From NCBI RefSeq assembly GCF_003634455.1, contig NZ_RBLC01000001.1:1437927-1501926 (forward strand): DNA of 64,000 nt, in the 5' to 3' direction. A program made the position numbers and the translations under genes. The notes under the pieces were generated by a model. The model did no database searches and was not told where the DNA came from. It saw only the letters and a program-made list of their open reading frames with translations. Source of the stretch: Flavobacterium endophyticum. Its GTDB lineage: Bacteria; Bacteroidota; Bacteroidia; Flavobacteriales; Flavobacteriaceae. Below, piece by piece: positions 16,925-25,159 of the stretch (position 1 is its first letter; each line of letters opens with the position of its first letter).

Positions 16925-19747
16925 ATGAAAAAACTTGTATTTAGTATTTTATTTGTACTGCAAGTCGTTTTTGCTTTTGCTCAACAAAGCTCTTTGGTAA
17001 AAGGTAAGGTTGTTGATTCAAAAACTCAAAAACCATTGCAAAATGTAGTAGCTACGCTTCGAAACACGACATTGACAGCATTGACAAATTCTGATGGTGT
17101 TTTTGTTTTCGAAAATGCACCACACGGCAGCCACATCCTTGAGGTTTCAAGTACTGGCTATTCTCGTCAAATCTTATCTATCGATGTGGCTGATCAGCCT
17201 TTAGATTTGGGAGTTGTTGTATTAGAAGAAGACATTACTTCTGAGCAGCAATTAAGCTTGATTACCATTACCGAAAATGACCTTGGTGACGACAACAGTG
17301 GTTCTGAGAGTACATCAGGATTGTTGCAGGCAACAAGAGATGCTTTCCAGCAATCAGCGGCATTCAACTGGGGTCAGGCTCGTTTCAGAATCAGAGGTCT
17401 TGACAATGAGTACGGAACAACTATGATAAACGGTATCGTAATGAACAAAGTTTATGATGGAAGACCACAATGGAGCAACTGGGGAGGTCTAAACGACGCT
17501 ACTAGAAATCAAGAATTTACAATGGGTTCTGCTCCTTCAGATTATACTTTCGGAGGTATCTTAGGAACTCAAGAAATCAATACAAGAGCTTCTTTTTACA
17601 GACCAGGTAGCAGAATTTCCTTCTCAGGAACCAATACAAACTACAGCTGGAGAATGATGGGAACTCATGCTTCAGGAATGAATAAAGACGGAATTGCTTA
17701 CGTAATTTCTGCTTCAAGAAGATGGGCGGAAGAAGGCTATTTCGACGGAACTGACTACAGCGCAAACTCTTTATTTGCAAGTATCGAAAAGAGATTTAAT
17801 GACAACCATAGCTTGAACTTTACAGCAATCTATGCGCAAAACAGCAGAGGTAAAAACTCTCCAAATACGGATGAAACTACAAGAATTGCTGGTGAAAAAT
17901 ACAACTCATACTGGGGATGGCAAAATGGCGAAAAAAGAAACTCTAGAGACAAAGATGTTGAAGAGCCTATCTTTATGCTAAGCCACTACTGGAAAATTAC
18001 GGAAAAGACAAACTTAAACACGAACGTTTCTTACCAATTTGGTGAAATCGGAAACAGCCGTCTTGATTTCCAAAACGTAAACAATCCTGATCCTACGTAC
18101 TACAGAAATCTACCTAGCTATTATACTTCTATGTATGATGGTAATACTTTTATCGGGAACACAGAGGCAAACCTTTTGGAAGCTTCTAGAGCTCGATTCT
18201 TAACAAACCGCCAAATCAACTGGGATGCAATGTATGCTGCAAACCAAAGAACAGAGGCTGGAAATAGTGTTTACGCACTTTATGAAGACAGAACAGATGA
18301 CAAAACTTGGACAGCTAATTCAATCTTGAACACGCAATTGTCTGACAACATCATTCTTAATGCTGGTGCAACCTACAGAAAATTGAAATCGCATAACTTC
18401 CAGAATATGCTTGACCTTCTTGGAGGACAGTATTTCAGCGATTATGACAATTTCTACACAGGAGACTTCGCACAGTCTGACTTGAACAATCCAAACAGAC
18501 AAATTGGTGTAGGTGATACGTATGGTTACAACTATAACTTGCTTGCTGATATTGCTGATGCTTTCACGCAGTTCAAATTCAATTACAGCAAAGTTGATTT
18601 CTATTTGGCACAATCATTCTCTCGTTCTCAATACCAAAGAGAAGGTTTATACAGAAACGGATTGTACGCGAACAACTCTTTTGGAAAAAGCGACAAGATT
18701 ATTTTTGAAAACTTCGGATTCAAAGGAGGTTTCACTTATAAAATGACAGGAAGACAATTATTCGATGTGAATGCAATCTATATGACTAAAGCACCTTCAT
18801 TGAGAAACACATTCCCTAATGCACGTTTGAACAATCTTATCGTTGGCGATATCGACAGCGAAAACATCATGAGTGTTGACGCAAGTTACATCATCCGAGC
18901 TCCTAAATTAAAAGCAAGATTGACTGGTTTCTACTCTACAATCAAAAATGCAACTGAAACATCTTTCTTCTTCGCAGAAGGTGTATTTGAAGGTGACGGA
19001 TCTGACGCTAACGCATTTGTGGCTGAAACAGTAACAAACATCAACAAGAAAAACATGGGTGTTGAATTGGGTATCGAATACCAAATCATACCAACATTAA
19101 AATTCACTGCTACCGGTACTTATGGACAGTATACTTATGACAACAATCCAAACGTAAGTATCAACAATGATGCCCTTGCTGCACTGGTACAAGAAGGTTC
19201 TGCAACATCTGTTGGAGCTCCAAACACACAAGTAAACTTTGGTCAAGCTTCATTGAAAAACTATCGTCTACCTGGTATGCCGCAACAAGCCTACTCTGTT
19301 GGTCTTGAATATAGAGATCCTCATTTCTGGTGGATTGGTGCTAACGCAAACTACTTGGCAAGCAATTATTTAGATGTATCTGCGTTATTAAGAACTAGCA
19401 ATTTCTTCGAAAACTCTGCTGATCCATATGGTTTAGACCTTCCTTTCTCTGACATCGATCGTGAGAACGCAAGAAAATTACTGAAACAAGAAAAATTTGA
19501 TGATTTTTATTTAGTAAATTTAACTGGAGGAAAATCATGGAGAATCGATGGCAAGACTGTAGGATTCTTCGCAAGTATCAACAACGTGTTTGATCAAACT
19601 TACAAAACAGGTGGATTTGAACAGGCAAGAAATGCCAACTATCAGGAATTAAACAGAGATGTTTCTAGCGGAACACCTGCATTTGCTCCAAGGTATTTCT
19701 ACGGATACGGAAGAACCTATTTTGTGAACCTTTACATCAACTTCTAA
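16925..19747 (+). CDS. TonB-dependent receptor with carboxypeptidase-like regulatory domain
   Basis: Outer-membrane receptor of 940 residues with signal peptide MKKLVFSILFVLQVVFAFA. An N-terminal carboxypeptidase-regulatory domain (about 25-110; VKGKVVDSKTQKPLQNVVA) is followed by a plug (ARFRIRGLDNEYGTTMINGI) and a large beta-barrel ending in the aromatic terminus YFVNLYINF needed for barrel insertion. It lacks the usual SusC signature, so no SusD partner is expected and none is seen. Two surface lipoprotein genes follow within a few bases, forming an operon. It is divergent from the secreted EEP phosphatase. The ligand is unknown; a phosphorylated compound or nucleic-acid fragment is suggested by context only. 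Confidence 0.9.
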   Translation: MKKLVFSILFVLQVVFAFAQQSSLVKGKVVDSKTQKPLQNVVATLRNTTLTALTNSDGVFVFENAPHGSHILEVSSTGYSRQILSIDVADQPLDLGVVVLEEDITSEQQLSLITITENDLGDDNSGSESTSGLLQATRDAFQQSAAFNWGQARFRIRGLDNEYGTTMINGIVMNKVYDGRPQWSNWGGLNDATRNQEFTMGSAPSDYTFGGILGTQEINTRASFYRPGSRISFSGTNTNYSWRMMGTHASGMNKDGIAYVISASRRWAEEGYFDGTDYSANSLFASIEKRFNDNHSLNFTAIYAQNSRGKNSPNTDETTRIAGEKYNSYWGWQNGEKRNSRDKDVEEPIFMLSHYWKITEKTNLNTNVSYQFGEIGNSRLDFQNVNNPDPTYYRNLPSYYTSMYDGNTFIGNTEANLLEASRARFLTNRQINWDAMYAANQRTEAGNSVYALYEDRTDDKTWTANSILNTQLSDNIILNAGATYRKLKSHNFQNMLDLLGGQYFSDYDNFYTGDFAQSDLNNPNRQIGVGDTYGYNYNLLADIADAFTQFKFNYSKVDFYLAQSFSRSQYQREGLYRNGLYANNSFGKSDKIIFENFGFKGGFTYKMTGRQLFDVNAIYMTKAPSLRNTFPNARLNNLIVGDIDSENIMSVDASYIIRAPKLKARLTGFYSTIKNATETSFFFAEGVFEGDGSDANAFVAETVTNINKKNMGVELGIEYQIIPTLKFTATGTYGQYTYDNNPNVSINNDALAALVQEGSATSVGAPNTQVNFGQASLKNYRLPGMPQQAYSVGLEYRDPHFWWIGANANYLASNYLDVSALLRTSNFFENSADPYGLDLPFSDIDRENARKLLKQEKFDDFYLVNLTGGKSWRIDGKTVGFFASINNVFDQTYKTGGFEQARNANYQELNRDVSSGTPAFAPRYFYGYGRTYFVNLYINF

Positions 19748-19759
19748 TCTATGTCTATT

Positions 19760-20365
19760 ATGAAAATAAATAAGCTAACAACACTATTATTCGCATCTCT
19801 TTCGATGGGAATACTGTCAAGCTGTGTAAATGATGACGACACTAACCTTCCTGAATACACTCCATTAATTTTTGGCGAAAACTTTTCAGAAGGTGCAGAC
19901 AATACATTATTCGAAAAAGAAGGATGGACAAACTTTGCTGAAGCGGGTACTGTTCGTTGGACAAACCAAGTTTTTAGCGGCAATGGTTATGCTGAATTCA
20001 CTACGTTCCAATCAGGCCAAGCTTCAAATATCGGCTGGTTGATTACTCCAAGCATCAATCTTGACGCTCAGGAAGGCGAAAAGCTAGTATTTCAAGTAGC
20101 GCAAGCTTTCGTTGACAATGCTGCCAATACAATCGAAGTATTGATCTCAACCGATTATGACGGAACCAATGTTACTGCTGCAACATGGCAGTCATTAAAC
20201 GCGACTTTGCCAACAGTTAACTCTGTACGTTATGAGTTTATCAAATCTGGAGTAATTGACTTGTCAAGATATACCGGAACGGCTCATATCGCATTCAAAG
20301 TAAAAGGTAATGGTACGACGCTAGACGGTACGTATCAAGTTGATAATATTAGAGTTTATAATTAA
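19760..20365 (+). CDS. Surface lipoprotein with choice-of-anchor J (MAM/jelly-roll-like) domain
   Basis: Lipoprotein of about 201 residues. The signal peptide MKINKLTTLLFASLSMGILSSC has a good lipobox and is followed by VNDDDTN, acidic residues typical of surface-exported flavobacterial lipoproteins. The rest matches the choice-of-anchor J pattern: FGENFSEG near the N-terminus, GWLITPSINLDAQEGEKLVF in the middle and YQVDNIRVYN at the end. An ATG nine bases upstream (19751) is an equally close alternative start. It sits between the receptor (gap 3-12 bp) and the DUF5689 lipoprotein (gap 19 bp), so the three are an operon. Confidence 0.82.
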   Translation: MKINKLTTLLFASLSMGILSSCVNDDDTNLPEYTPLIFGENFSEGADNTLFEKEGWTNFAEAGTVRWTNQVFSGNGYAEFTTFQSGQASNIGWLITPSINLDAQEGEKLVFQVAQAFVDNAANTIEVLISTDYDGTNVTAATWQSLNATLPTVNSVRYEFIKSGVIDLSRYTGTAHIAFKVKGNGTTLDGTYQVDNIRVYN

Positions 20366-20384
20366 TTCTATTAAAAGTAAAAAA

Positions 20385-21716
20385 ATGAAATCTACAATAT
20401 TCAAATCTATATGTATCGCTGTTATCGCTGCTAGTCTATTCTCTGGCTGCGCAAATGATGATAACTATAGCAGTCCGAACCTAGACTGTGTTGATCCAGG
20501 ATTAACAGCTACAAAAACGGTTCAGCAAATCATTGCTATGGCAACTACGACTCCTAAACTTTACGCAGATGATGATGTTATCGAAGGCTACGTAACTTCT
20601 AGTGACGAAAAAGGAACTTTCTTCAAGACTATCTCTTTACAAACGCTTCCTGAAACAGGTGCGCCAGTGGGATTCAGCATTGCTTTAAACGTTTCTTCAA
20701 CTTTTACTGAAGGATTTACTCCTGGAACTAAAGTGTATATCAAACTAAAAGGTTTGTACTATGCTAATGTGTTCAACTCATTACAAATTGGTGCATTATA
20801 CCAAGGTACTGAAATCGGAAGAATCTCTGAGAACGTTTGGAGAGAGTCTATCTTCCCTTCTTGCACAAAAGTGAATGAAAACGATATGGTAAGAACAGTA
20901 ACACTTGCACAAGCCTATACAAACGCAAACTTGAATACATTGATCGAGATCGATGATGTACGTTTTGCTGATGCTTCTGTGGGAAGAACGTATTATGATA
21001 TCGATTCTGGAGGTGGCGCAACAAACCACTACCTTACGACAAATGCAGGCGGTATTTCAAACATCATCCGTTTTAGCAGCTTTGCTCCTTTCTCAGGAAA
21101 CAGAGTGCCTTCTGGAAGCGGAAAAGTAAGAGGTGTTATGACGAAATATAATTCTGATTTCCAATTCATCGTAAGATACGAAAGCGATATCAAATTGAGC
21201 GGTACAAGAACTTTCACTTTTGCTGGAAGCCTTAACGAGAACTTCGAAAGCTATGCTGCAAACCAAAGCAACTTCATCAACTACTTTAACGATCCTATCA
21301 TCGGAACTAAAGTTTGGAGCGTGAAGACTACAGCTTCAAAATATCTTGAAATGACTTCTTTTGGAACACCAAATGAAGACAACAGAACGATGTTCTTCGT
21401 GCCAATCGATATGACTGCGGCAAGCACAATGACTTTCAAATACAAAGTTTCTTTCCCAGTAACAGGTCACGCACCACTTAAAGTATACTACACGACAAAC
21501 TACACTCCTGGACAAGACATCAGGACTGCAGCTATCGTTGATATTACTTCAAGCTTCAACATCGGAACAAGCCAAAGCTTTGTAAACGCTGGAACATTCA
21601 ATATTCCTGCTGGAGTAACCGGAAACGGATTCTTCATCTTCGAATATACTGGTTCTGGACTTTCAAACCCAAGATTGACGACTAACTTCGGTATAGACGA
21701 TATCCTAATCAACTAA
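20385..21716 (+). CDS. DUF5689 surface lipoprotein
   Basis: Lipoprotein of 443 residues (signal MKSTIFKSICIAVIAASLFS, then GC and NDD). The first half is a DUF5689 domain with the OB-fold-like motif VIEGYVTSSDEKGTFFKTIS, a module often found in Bacteroidota extracellular nucleases and their relatives. The second half is a choice-of-anchor J domain (LNENFESYAANQSN ... TNFGIDDILI). No catalytic nuclease domain is present. The ATG at 20385 is chosen because it begins the signal peptide; an in-frame ATG at 20340 overlaps the preceding gene and gives no signal. It is the last gene of the receptor operon, followed by a strong terminator. Confidence 0.85.
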   Translation: MKSTIFKSICIAVIAASLFSGCANDDNYSSPNLDCVDPGLTATKTVQQIIAMATTTPKLYADDDVIEGYVTSSDEKGTFFKTISLQTLPETGAPVGFSIALNVSSTFTEGFTPGTKVYIKLKGLYYANVFNSLQIGALYQGTEIGRISENVWRESIFPSCTKVNENDMVRTVTLAQAYTNANLNTLIEIDDVRFADASVGRTYYDIDSGGGATNHYLTTNAGGISNIIRFSSFAPFSGNRVPSGSGKVRGVMTKYNSDFQFIVRYESDIKLSGTRTFTFAGSLNENFESYAANQSNFINYFNDPIIGTKVWSVKTTASKYLEMTSFGTPNEDNRTMFFVPIDMTAASTMTFKYKVSFPVTGHAPLKVYYTTNYTPGQDIRTAAIVDITSSFNIGTSQSFVNAGTFNIPAGVTGNGFFIFEYTGSGLSNPRLTTNFGIDDILIN

Positions 21717-21754
21717 GACGAAGCCTGATAATATATCAGATTCCTAATATAAAA

Positions 21755-21785
21755 ACCCCGTTGAAATTATTCAACGGGGTTTTTG
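21755..21785 (+). terminator. Strong terminator of the receptor/DUF5689 operon
   Basis: Perfect 11-bp stem ACCCCGTTGAA (21755-21765) / TTCAACGGGGT (21770-21780) with a four-base loop and a T-run after it. Confidence 0.92.
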
Positions 21786-22214
21786 TTTATACTACTATTT
21801 CGTTTCTTTAAAACAATTTACATCAAGCGAGATTTTCTTTATAACTATTCTTCTCTTAGAACAGCAAAGGCTTACATCATAAATCATACTTCATAAATGT
21901 AGATGATATACGCTATTTCTTCTTCATTGCTAGCTTTATCTTATCAATCCTATTGACACTATTACAATTAAGCTCAATTTTCAAATTAGCAGAAGGCCAT
22001 TTTCTAGCCTATAAAAACAGAAAAGGCATACGCGCGGGCAAATTGCCAACCTTGACACAAAACGGCCTTAAACACCTTAAAAACGTCTGTTTATAGCAAC
22101 TAGCATCGCCGTTTATAAATGCATTCCCATCCGGAAGCTATAAAAGGGGAAACTAAGGCTTTACTTTCCATCGAAGACGTATAATATACACATACAGGCC
22201 GGTCATTCATGGCA
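21786..22214. other. Gene-free stretch between two terminators
   Basis: About 430 bp bounded by terminators on both sides. No open frame of useful length exists on either strand (the longest ATG-started one I traced is 23 codons). I see no tRNA, no tandem repeat and no clear promoter box. It may be a decayed gene or simple spacer. Confidence 0.6.
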
Positions 22215-22244
22215 TAAAAAAAGGGATGCCGATTGGCATCCCTT
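22215..22244 (-). terminator. Terminator of the adhesin/sprF/ompA cluster
   Basis: Perfect 10-bp stem AAGGGATGCC (22221-22230) / GGCATCCCTT (22235-22244) with loop GATT and a T-run on the minus strand (A-run from 22215). It lies 20 bp past the OmpA-family stop. Confidence 0.92.
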
Positions 22245-22264
22245 AAATTATATAACTTTAGAAA

Positions 22265-24136
22265 TTATCTCTTGATGATCAAGAATTCACTTCTTCTGTT
22301 TTGAGCATGTTGCTCTTCAGTACAGTTTTCTTTGCAGTCCACTTTTGGTTCGCTTTCGCCATACCCTTTACCAGAGATTCTTGATTTGTCGATGCCTTTA
22401 GAAATAACATACTGTACAGTCGATTTTGCTCTTCTGTCAGACAGGTTCATGTTGTACTCGTCGCTACCTCTGTTATCCGTATGACTTTTTACCATGATTA
22501 CTAGCTGGTCGTTATTTTTCATTACTTGAACAAGTTTGTCTAGCTCAAATGCACCTTCTTGCGTAATGTTGCTCTTGTTGAATTCGAAGAAAATCTCTTT
22601 CAAGACAATTTCTGTCGGAGTCACAATCACGTCGATAGGCTGTAAGTCAGCATTGATGTTTACAGTACCGCCATTTGTTTTCGCAACTGGGAATACATTG
22701 CTTTCGTAGCCGTCTTTTGCAACTTGAAGCGTATACGCTCTGTTACAATCAACACTATATACTACTTGGCCATCAGCTGCTGTAGTTCTAGTTTCGATTA
22801 CGTTTTTCTTATCATCAAGAATAGCCACTCTTGCATCAGACAAGATAGCGCCTGTTTTAGCATCTCTAACTAAAGTAACTACTTCTACACCGCAAACTGG
22901 CGTCGCTTGGTAGATATTGTCATTTCCAGTTCTGTTGCTTGAAAAGAAACCGATATTTTTAGTCGTATTAAAAGAAAATGCGAAATCATCTTTAGCCGTA
23001 TTAACTGGCGCTCCAACGTTTACAGCATCTGTCTTTTTATTAAAGTCGATTACAAAAATATCCAATGCTCCAAAACCTTTTCTTCCGTCAGAAGCAAAGT
23101 ACAATCTGTTGTCATCAGTAATAAAAGGGAAGCTTTCGTTTCCTTCAGTGTTTACTTTAGTTCCCAAATTTTCTGGAGTTCCAAAGCTACCGTCAGCGTT
23201 TACAGCCACTTTCCAGATATCGTTACCGCCAATAGAACCTGGCATGTTCGATGAGAAGTAAAGTGTTTTGCCGTCTTTGCTGATGCTCGGGTTACTTGTA
23301 GAATACTCTTTGCTGGTAAATGGCAATGCTTTCACATTTGTCCATTTATCCCCTTCTTTAGTTGCTTTGAACAAATAAACCTGTCCGAATTTTAGTTTTT
23401 TAGATTTGTCTTTTTCAAACTGACCTTCTTTAAAACTTTCGCTGGCAAAATACATCGTATTACCATCAGCAGAAATCGTAGCAGGTCCGTCGTGGAATTT
23501 CGTATTGATTTCCGAAACAGTTACCGGCTCGCTGAACGTTCCGTTAGCATTATACGTTGATTTGTAAAGATCCAAAAATGGCTCTTCATTCCATCCGTAC
23601 GTCTTTCTAGACTTGTTTCTTGCGCTGGCAAAATAAAGCGTGTTGTCGTTTGTCAATACCGCTCCAAAATCAGACTGGTCGCTGTTGATGTCTAATGATT
23701 TTTCATCAAAAAGCTTTGTCTGGCTTTTCAGCTTCGGAAGATAGTTAGGGTCTTGCTTGAACGTCACGGCTCTTTGGTCGTTTGGCGCTAAACCAGCAAA
23801 TTTTTGCATTTGCGCATTCGACTCTTCATATTTTCCTTCCGCCTTTAGCATTTGAGCATAACGGTAGTACGTTTCAGCATCTTGCTTTTCTTGCGTTGCT
23901 TTCGCGTACCATTTGATAGCTTCTTTTGTATTAAAGACATTATAATAACTGTCAGCCAATTGCTTATACACATAGCTGTCAGCCTTTCCTTTGTCTACAA
24001 GCTTTAGGTATTCAGCAGAGGCATCTACGTATTCGAATCGGTTAAACAGCTTGTCGGCCTTCTCGGTATCCTTATTTTGTGCTGATAGTGTCATACTAGC
24101 GATCACAAAACTTAATGTAATATATAAATTCTTCAT
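22265..24136 (-). CDS. OmpA-family protein with TPR and PD40 repeats, T9SS-associated
   Basis: Protein of 623 residues with signal peptide MKNLYITLSFVIASMTLSA. In order it has TPR-like helices (about 20-125), a PD40/WD40-like propeller (about 140-400; ISADGNTMYFASE, ISKDGKTLYFSSN, ITDDNRLYFASDG), a carboxypeptidase-regulatory Ig domain (about 415-500), and an OmpA peptidoglycan-binding domain (about 520-620; FEFNKSNITQEG, SHTDNRGSDEYN, LSDRRAKSTVQYV). This is the PorE-like architecture found with PorP/SprF proteins, anchoring T9SS outer-membrane parts to peptidoglycan. It is the last gene of the adhesin-sprF-ompA cluster, 19 bp from sprF. Confidence 0.9.
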   Translation of the reverse strand: MKNLYITLSFVIASMTLSAQNKDTEKADKLFNRFEYVDASAEYLKLVDKGKADSYVYKQLADSYYNVFNTKEAIKWYAKATQEKQDAETYYRYAQMLKAEGKYEESNAQMQKFAGLAPNDQRAVTFKQDPNYLPKLKSQTKLFDEKSLDINSDQSDFGAVLTNDNTLYFASARNKSRKTYGWNEEPFLDLYKSTYNANGTFSEPVTVSEINTKFHDGPATISADGNTMYFASESFKEGQFEKDKSKKLKFGQVYLFKATKEGDKWTNVKALPFTSKEYSTSNPSISKDGKTLYFSSNMPGSIGGNDIWKVAVNADGSFGTPENLGTKVNTEGNESFPFITDDNRLYFASDGRKGFGALDIFVIDFNKKTDAVNVGAPVNTAKDDFAFSFNTTKNIGFFSSNRTGNDNIYQATPVCGVEVVTLVRDAKTGAILSDARVAILDDKKNVIETRTTAADGQVVYSVDCNRAYTLQVAKDGYESNVFPVAKTNGGTVNINADLQPIDVIVTPTEIVLKEIFFEFNKSNITQEGAFELDKLVQVMKNNDQLVIMVKSHTDNRGSDEYNMNLSDRRAKSTVQYVISKGIDKSRISGKGYGESEPKVDCKENCTEEQHAQNRRSEFLIIKR

Positions 24137-24155
24137 TGTCTAGGTCGCTTTTAGG

Positions 24156-25088
24156 TTAGAAATATCTTGGTGAACGTGATACCTTTTTAGGGAAATTCAA
24201 GTCAAATAACAGGATTACCTCGTGAGAAGCCGGAGTCGTTACTTTCAGGTCAGAAATGATTCTGTCATAAGCATACCCGATTCTCAAGCTTGGAGTAATA
24301 GCATAGTTTACCATACCTCCAAAAGAGTCATCCAATCTATAAGTCGCTCCAATCTCAAACTTCTCATTGAATAAGAAGTTAGTCGAAACGTCAAAAGATA
24401 CAGGAGCATCAAACGCTGATTTAATCATCGTAAAAGGCTTGAACTTGATGTTATCTGTCAATTGGAACACATAACCACCCGTCAAGAAATAATGCTGCGT
24501 TTCTTCACCATAGTGTCTTTCCTGCCCATCTCTCCTAACGCTCAAATGTTTTGATTTAAGCATGTTCGGAACCGATAAAGCGATATAATAATTATTGGTA
24601 TAATAGAAAAAACCTGTTCCTATATTAAAATAGGTATTGTTGCTGTCTTCAGAGAATGCCTCATCATCTGGATCAGGCAACGACCCGTTAATATCCGAAA
24701 ACAATCCTATTTTTTGGAAAGTAGCACCAGCCTTGATCCCTAGGGCAAGACGATGTTCTCCTCCAAGATTTAATGTATACGAGAAATCTCCATAAACGTT
24801 TTGTTCTTTTACAGGTCCGATTTCGTCAGAAATTACAGAAAGTCCCAAACCTACATTCTTTCCGGCAGGACTATGTCCTGAAAAAGTTAAGGTTCTTGGA
24901 GCATCCTCGATTCCTTCCCATTGTTGCCTGTATAATACTCCAAAAGACAGGTTTTCTTTTGAACCCGCATAAGCTGGATTGATCACGTTCATATTATACA
25001 TATACTGCGTATAATGCGGATCCTGCTGCGCTTCAACATCAACAAGAGCCGATAGTGCTATCAGTGCGGTGAAAAATATTTTCTTCAT
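24156..25088 (-). CDS. PorP/SprF family type IX secretion system membrane protein
   Basis: Outer-membrane barrel protein of 310 residues; signal peptide MKKIFFTALIALSALVDVEA, then the family hallmark QDPHYTQYMYNMNVINPAYAGS and YRQQWEGIEDAPRTLTFSGH. SprF of F. johnsoniae is needed for secretion and attachment of the SprB adhesin, and paralogues typically sit just downstream of a type B CTD adhesin gene, as here. It is therefore probably dedicated to the 2459-residue protein encoded upstream. A hairpin lies between the two genes and may lower its expression relative to the adhesin. Confidence 0.95.
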   Translation of the reverse strand: MKKIFFTALIALSALVDVEAQQDPHYTQYMYNMNVINPAYAGSKENLSFGVLYRQQWEGIEDAPRTLTFSGHSPAGKNVGLGLSVISDEIGPVKEQNVYGDFSYTLNLGGEHRLALGIKAGATFQKIGLFSDINGSLPDPDDEAFSEDSNNTYFNIGTGFFYYTNNYYIALSVPNMLKSKHLSVRRDGQERHYGEETQHYFLTGGYVFQLTDNIKFKPFTMIKSAFDAPVSFDVSTNFLFNEKFEIGATYRLDDSFGGMVNYAITPSLRIGYAYDRIISDLKVTTPASHEVILLFDLNFPKKVSRSPRYF

Positions 25089-25112
25089 TGGTTTGCTTTT
25101 TTTTATATCATT

Positions 25113-25147
25113 AAAACACTGCCGGCCTTAACAGCAGGCAGTGTTTT
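25113..25147 (-). terminator. Hairpin between adhesin and sprF: attenuator-like terminator
   Basis: Perfect 11-bp stem AAAACACTGCC (25113-25123) / GGCAGTGTTTT (25137-25147) with a 13-base loop, inside the 71-bp gap between the adhesin stop and sprF start. On the minus strand the stem ends in four T residues only, so partial termination is more likely than full. Confidence 0.7.
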
Positions 25148-25159
25148 TAATATATCTAT

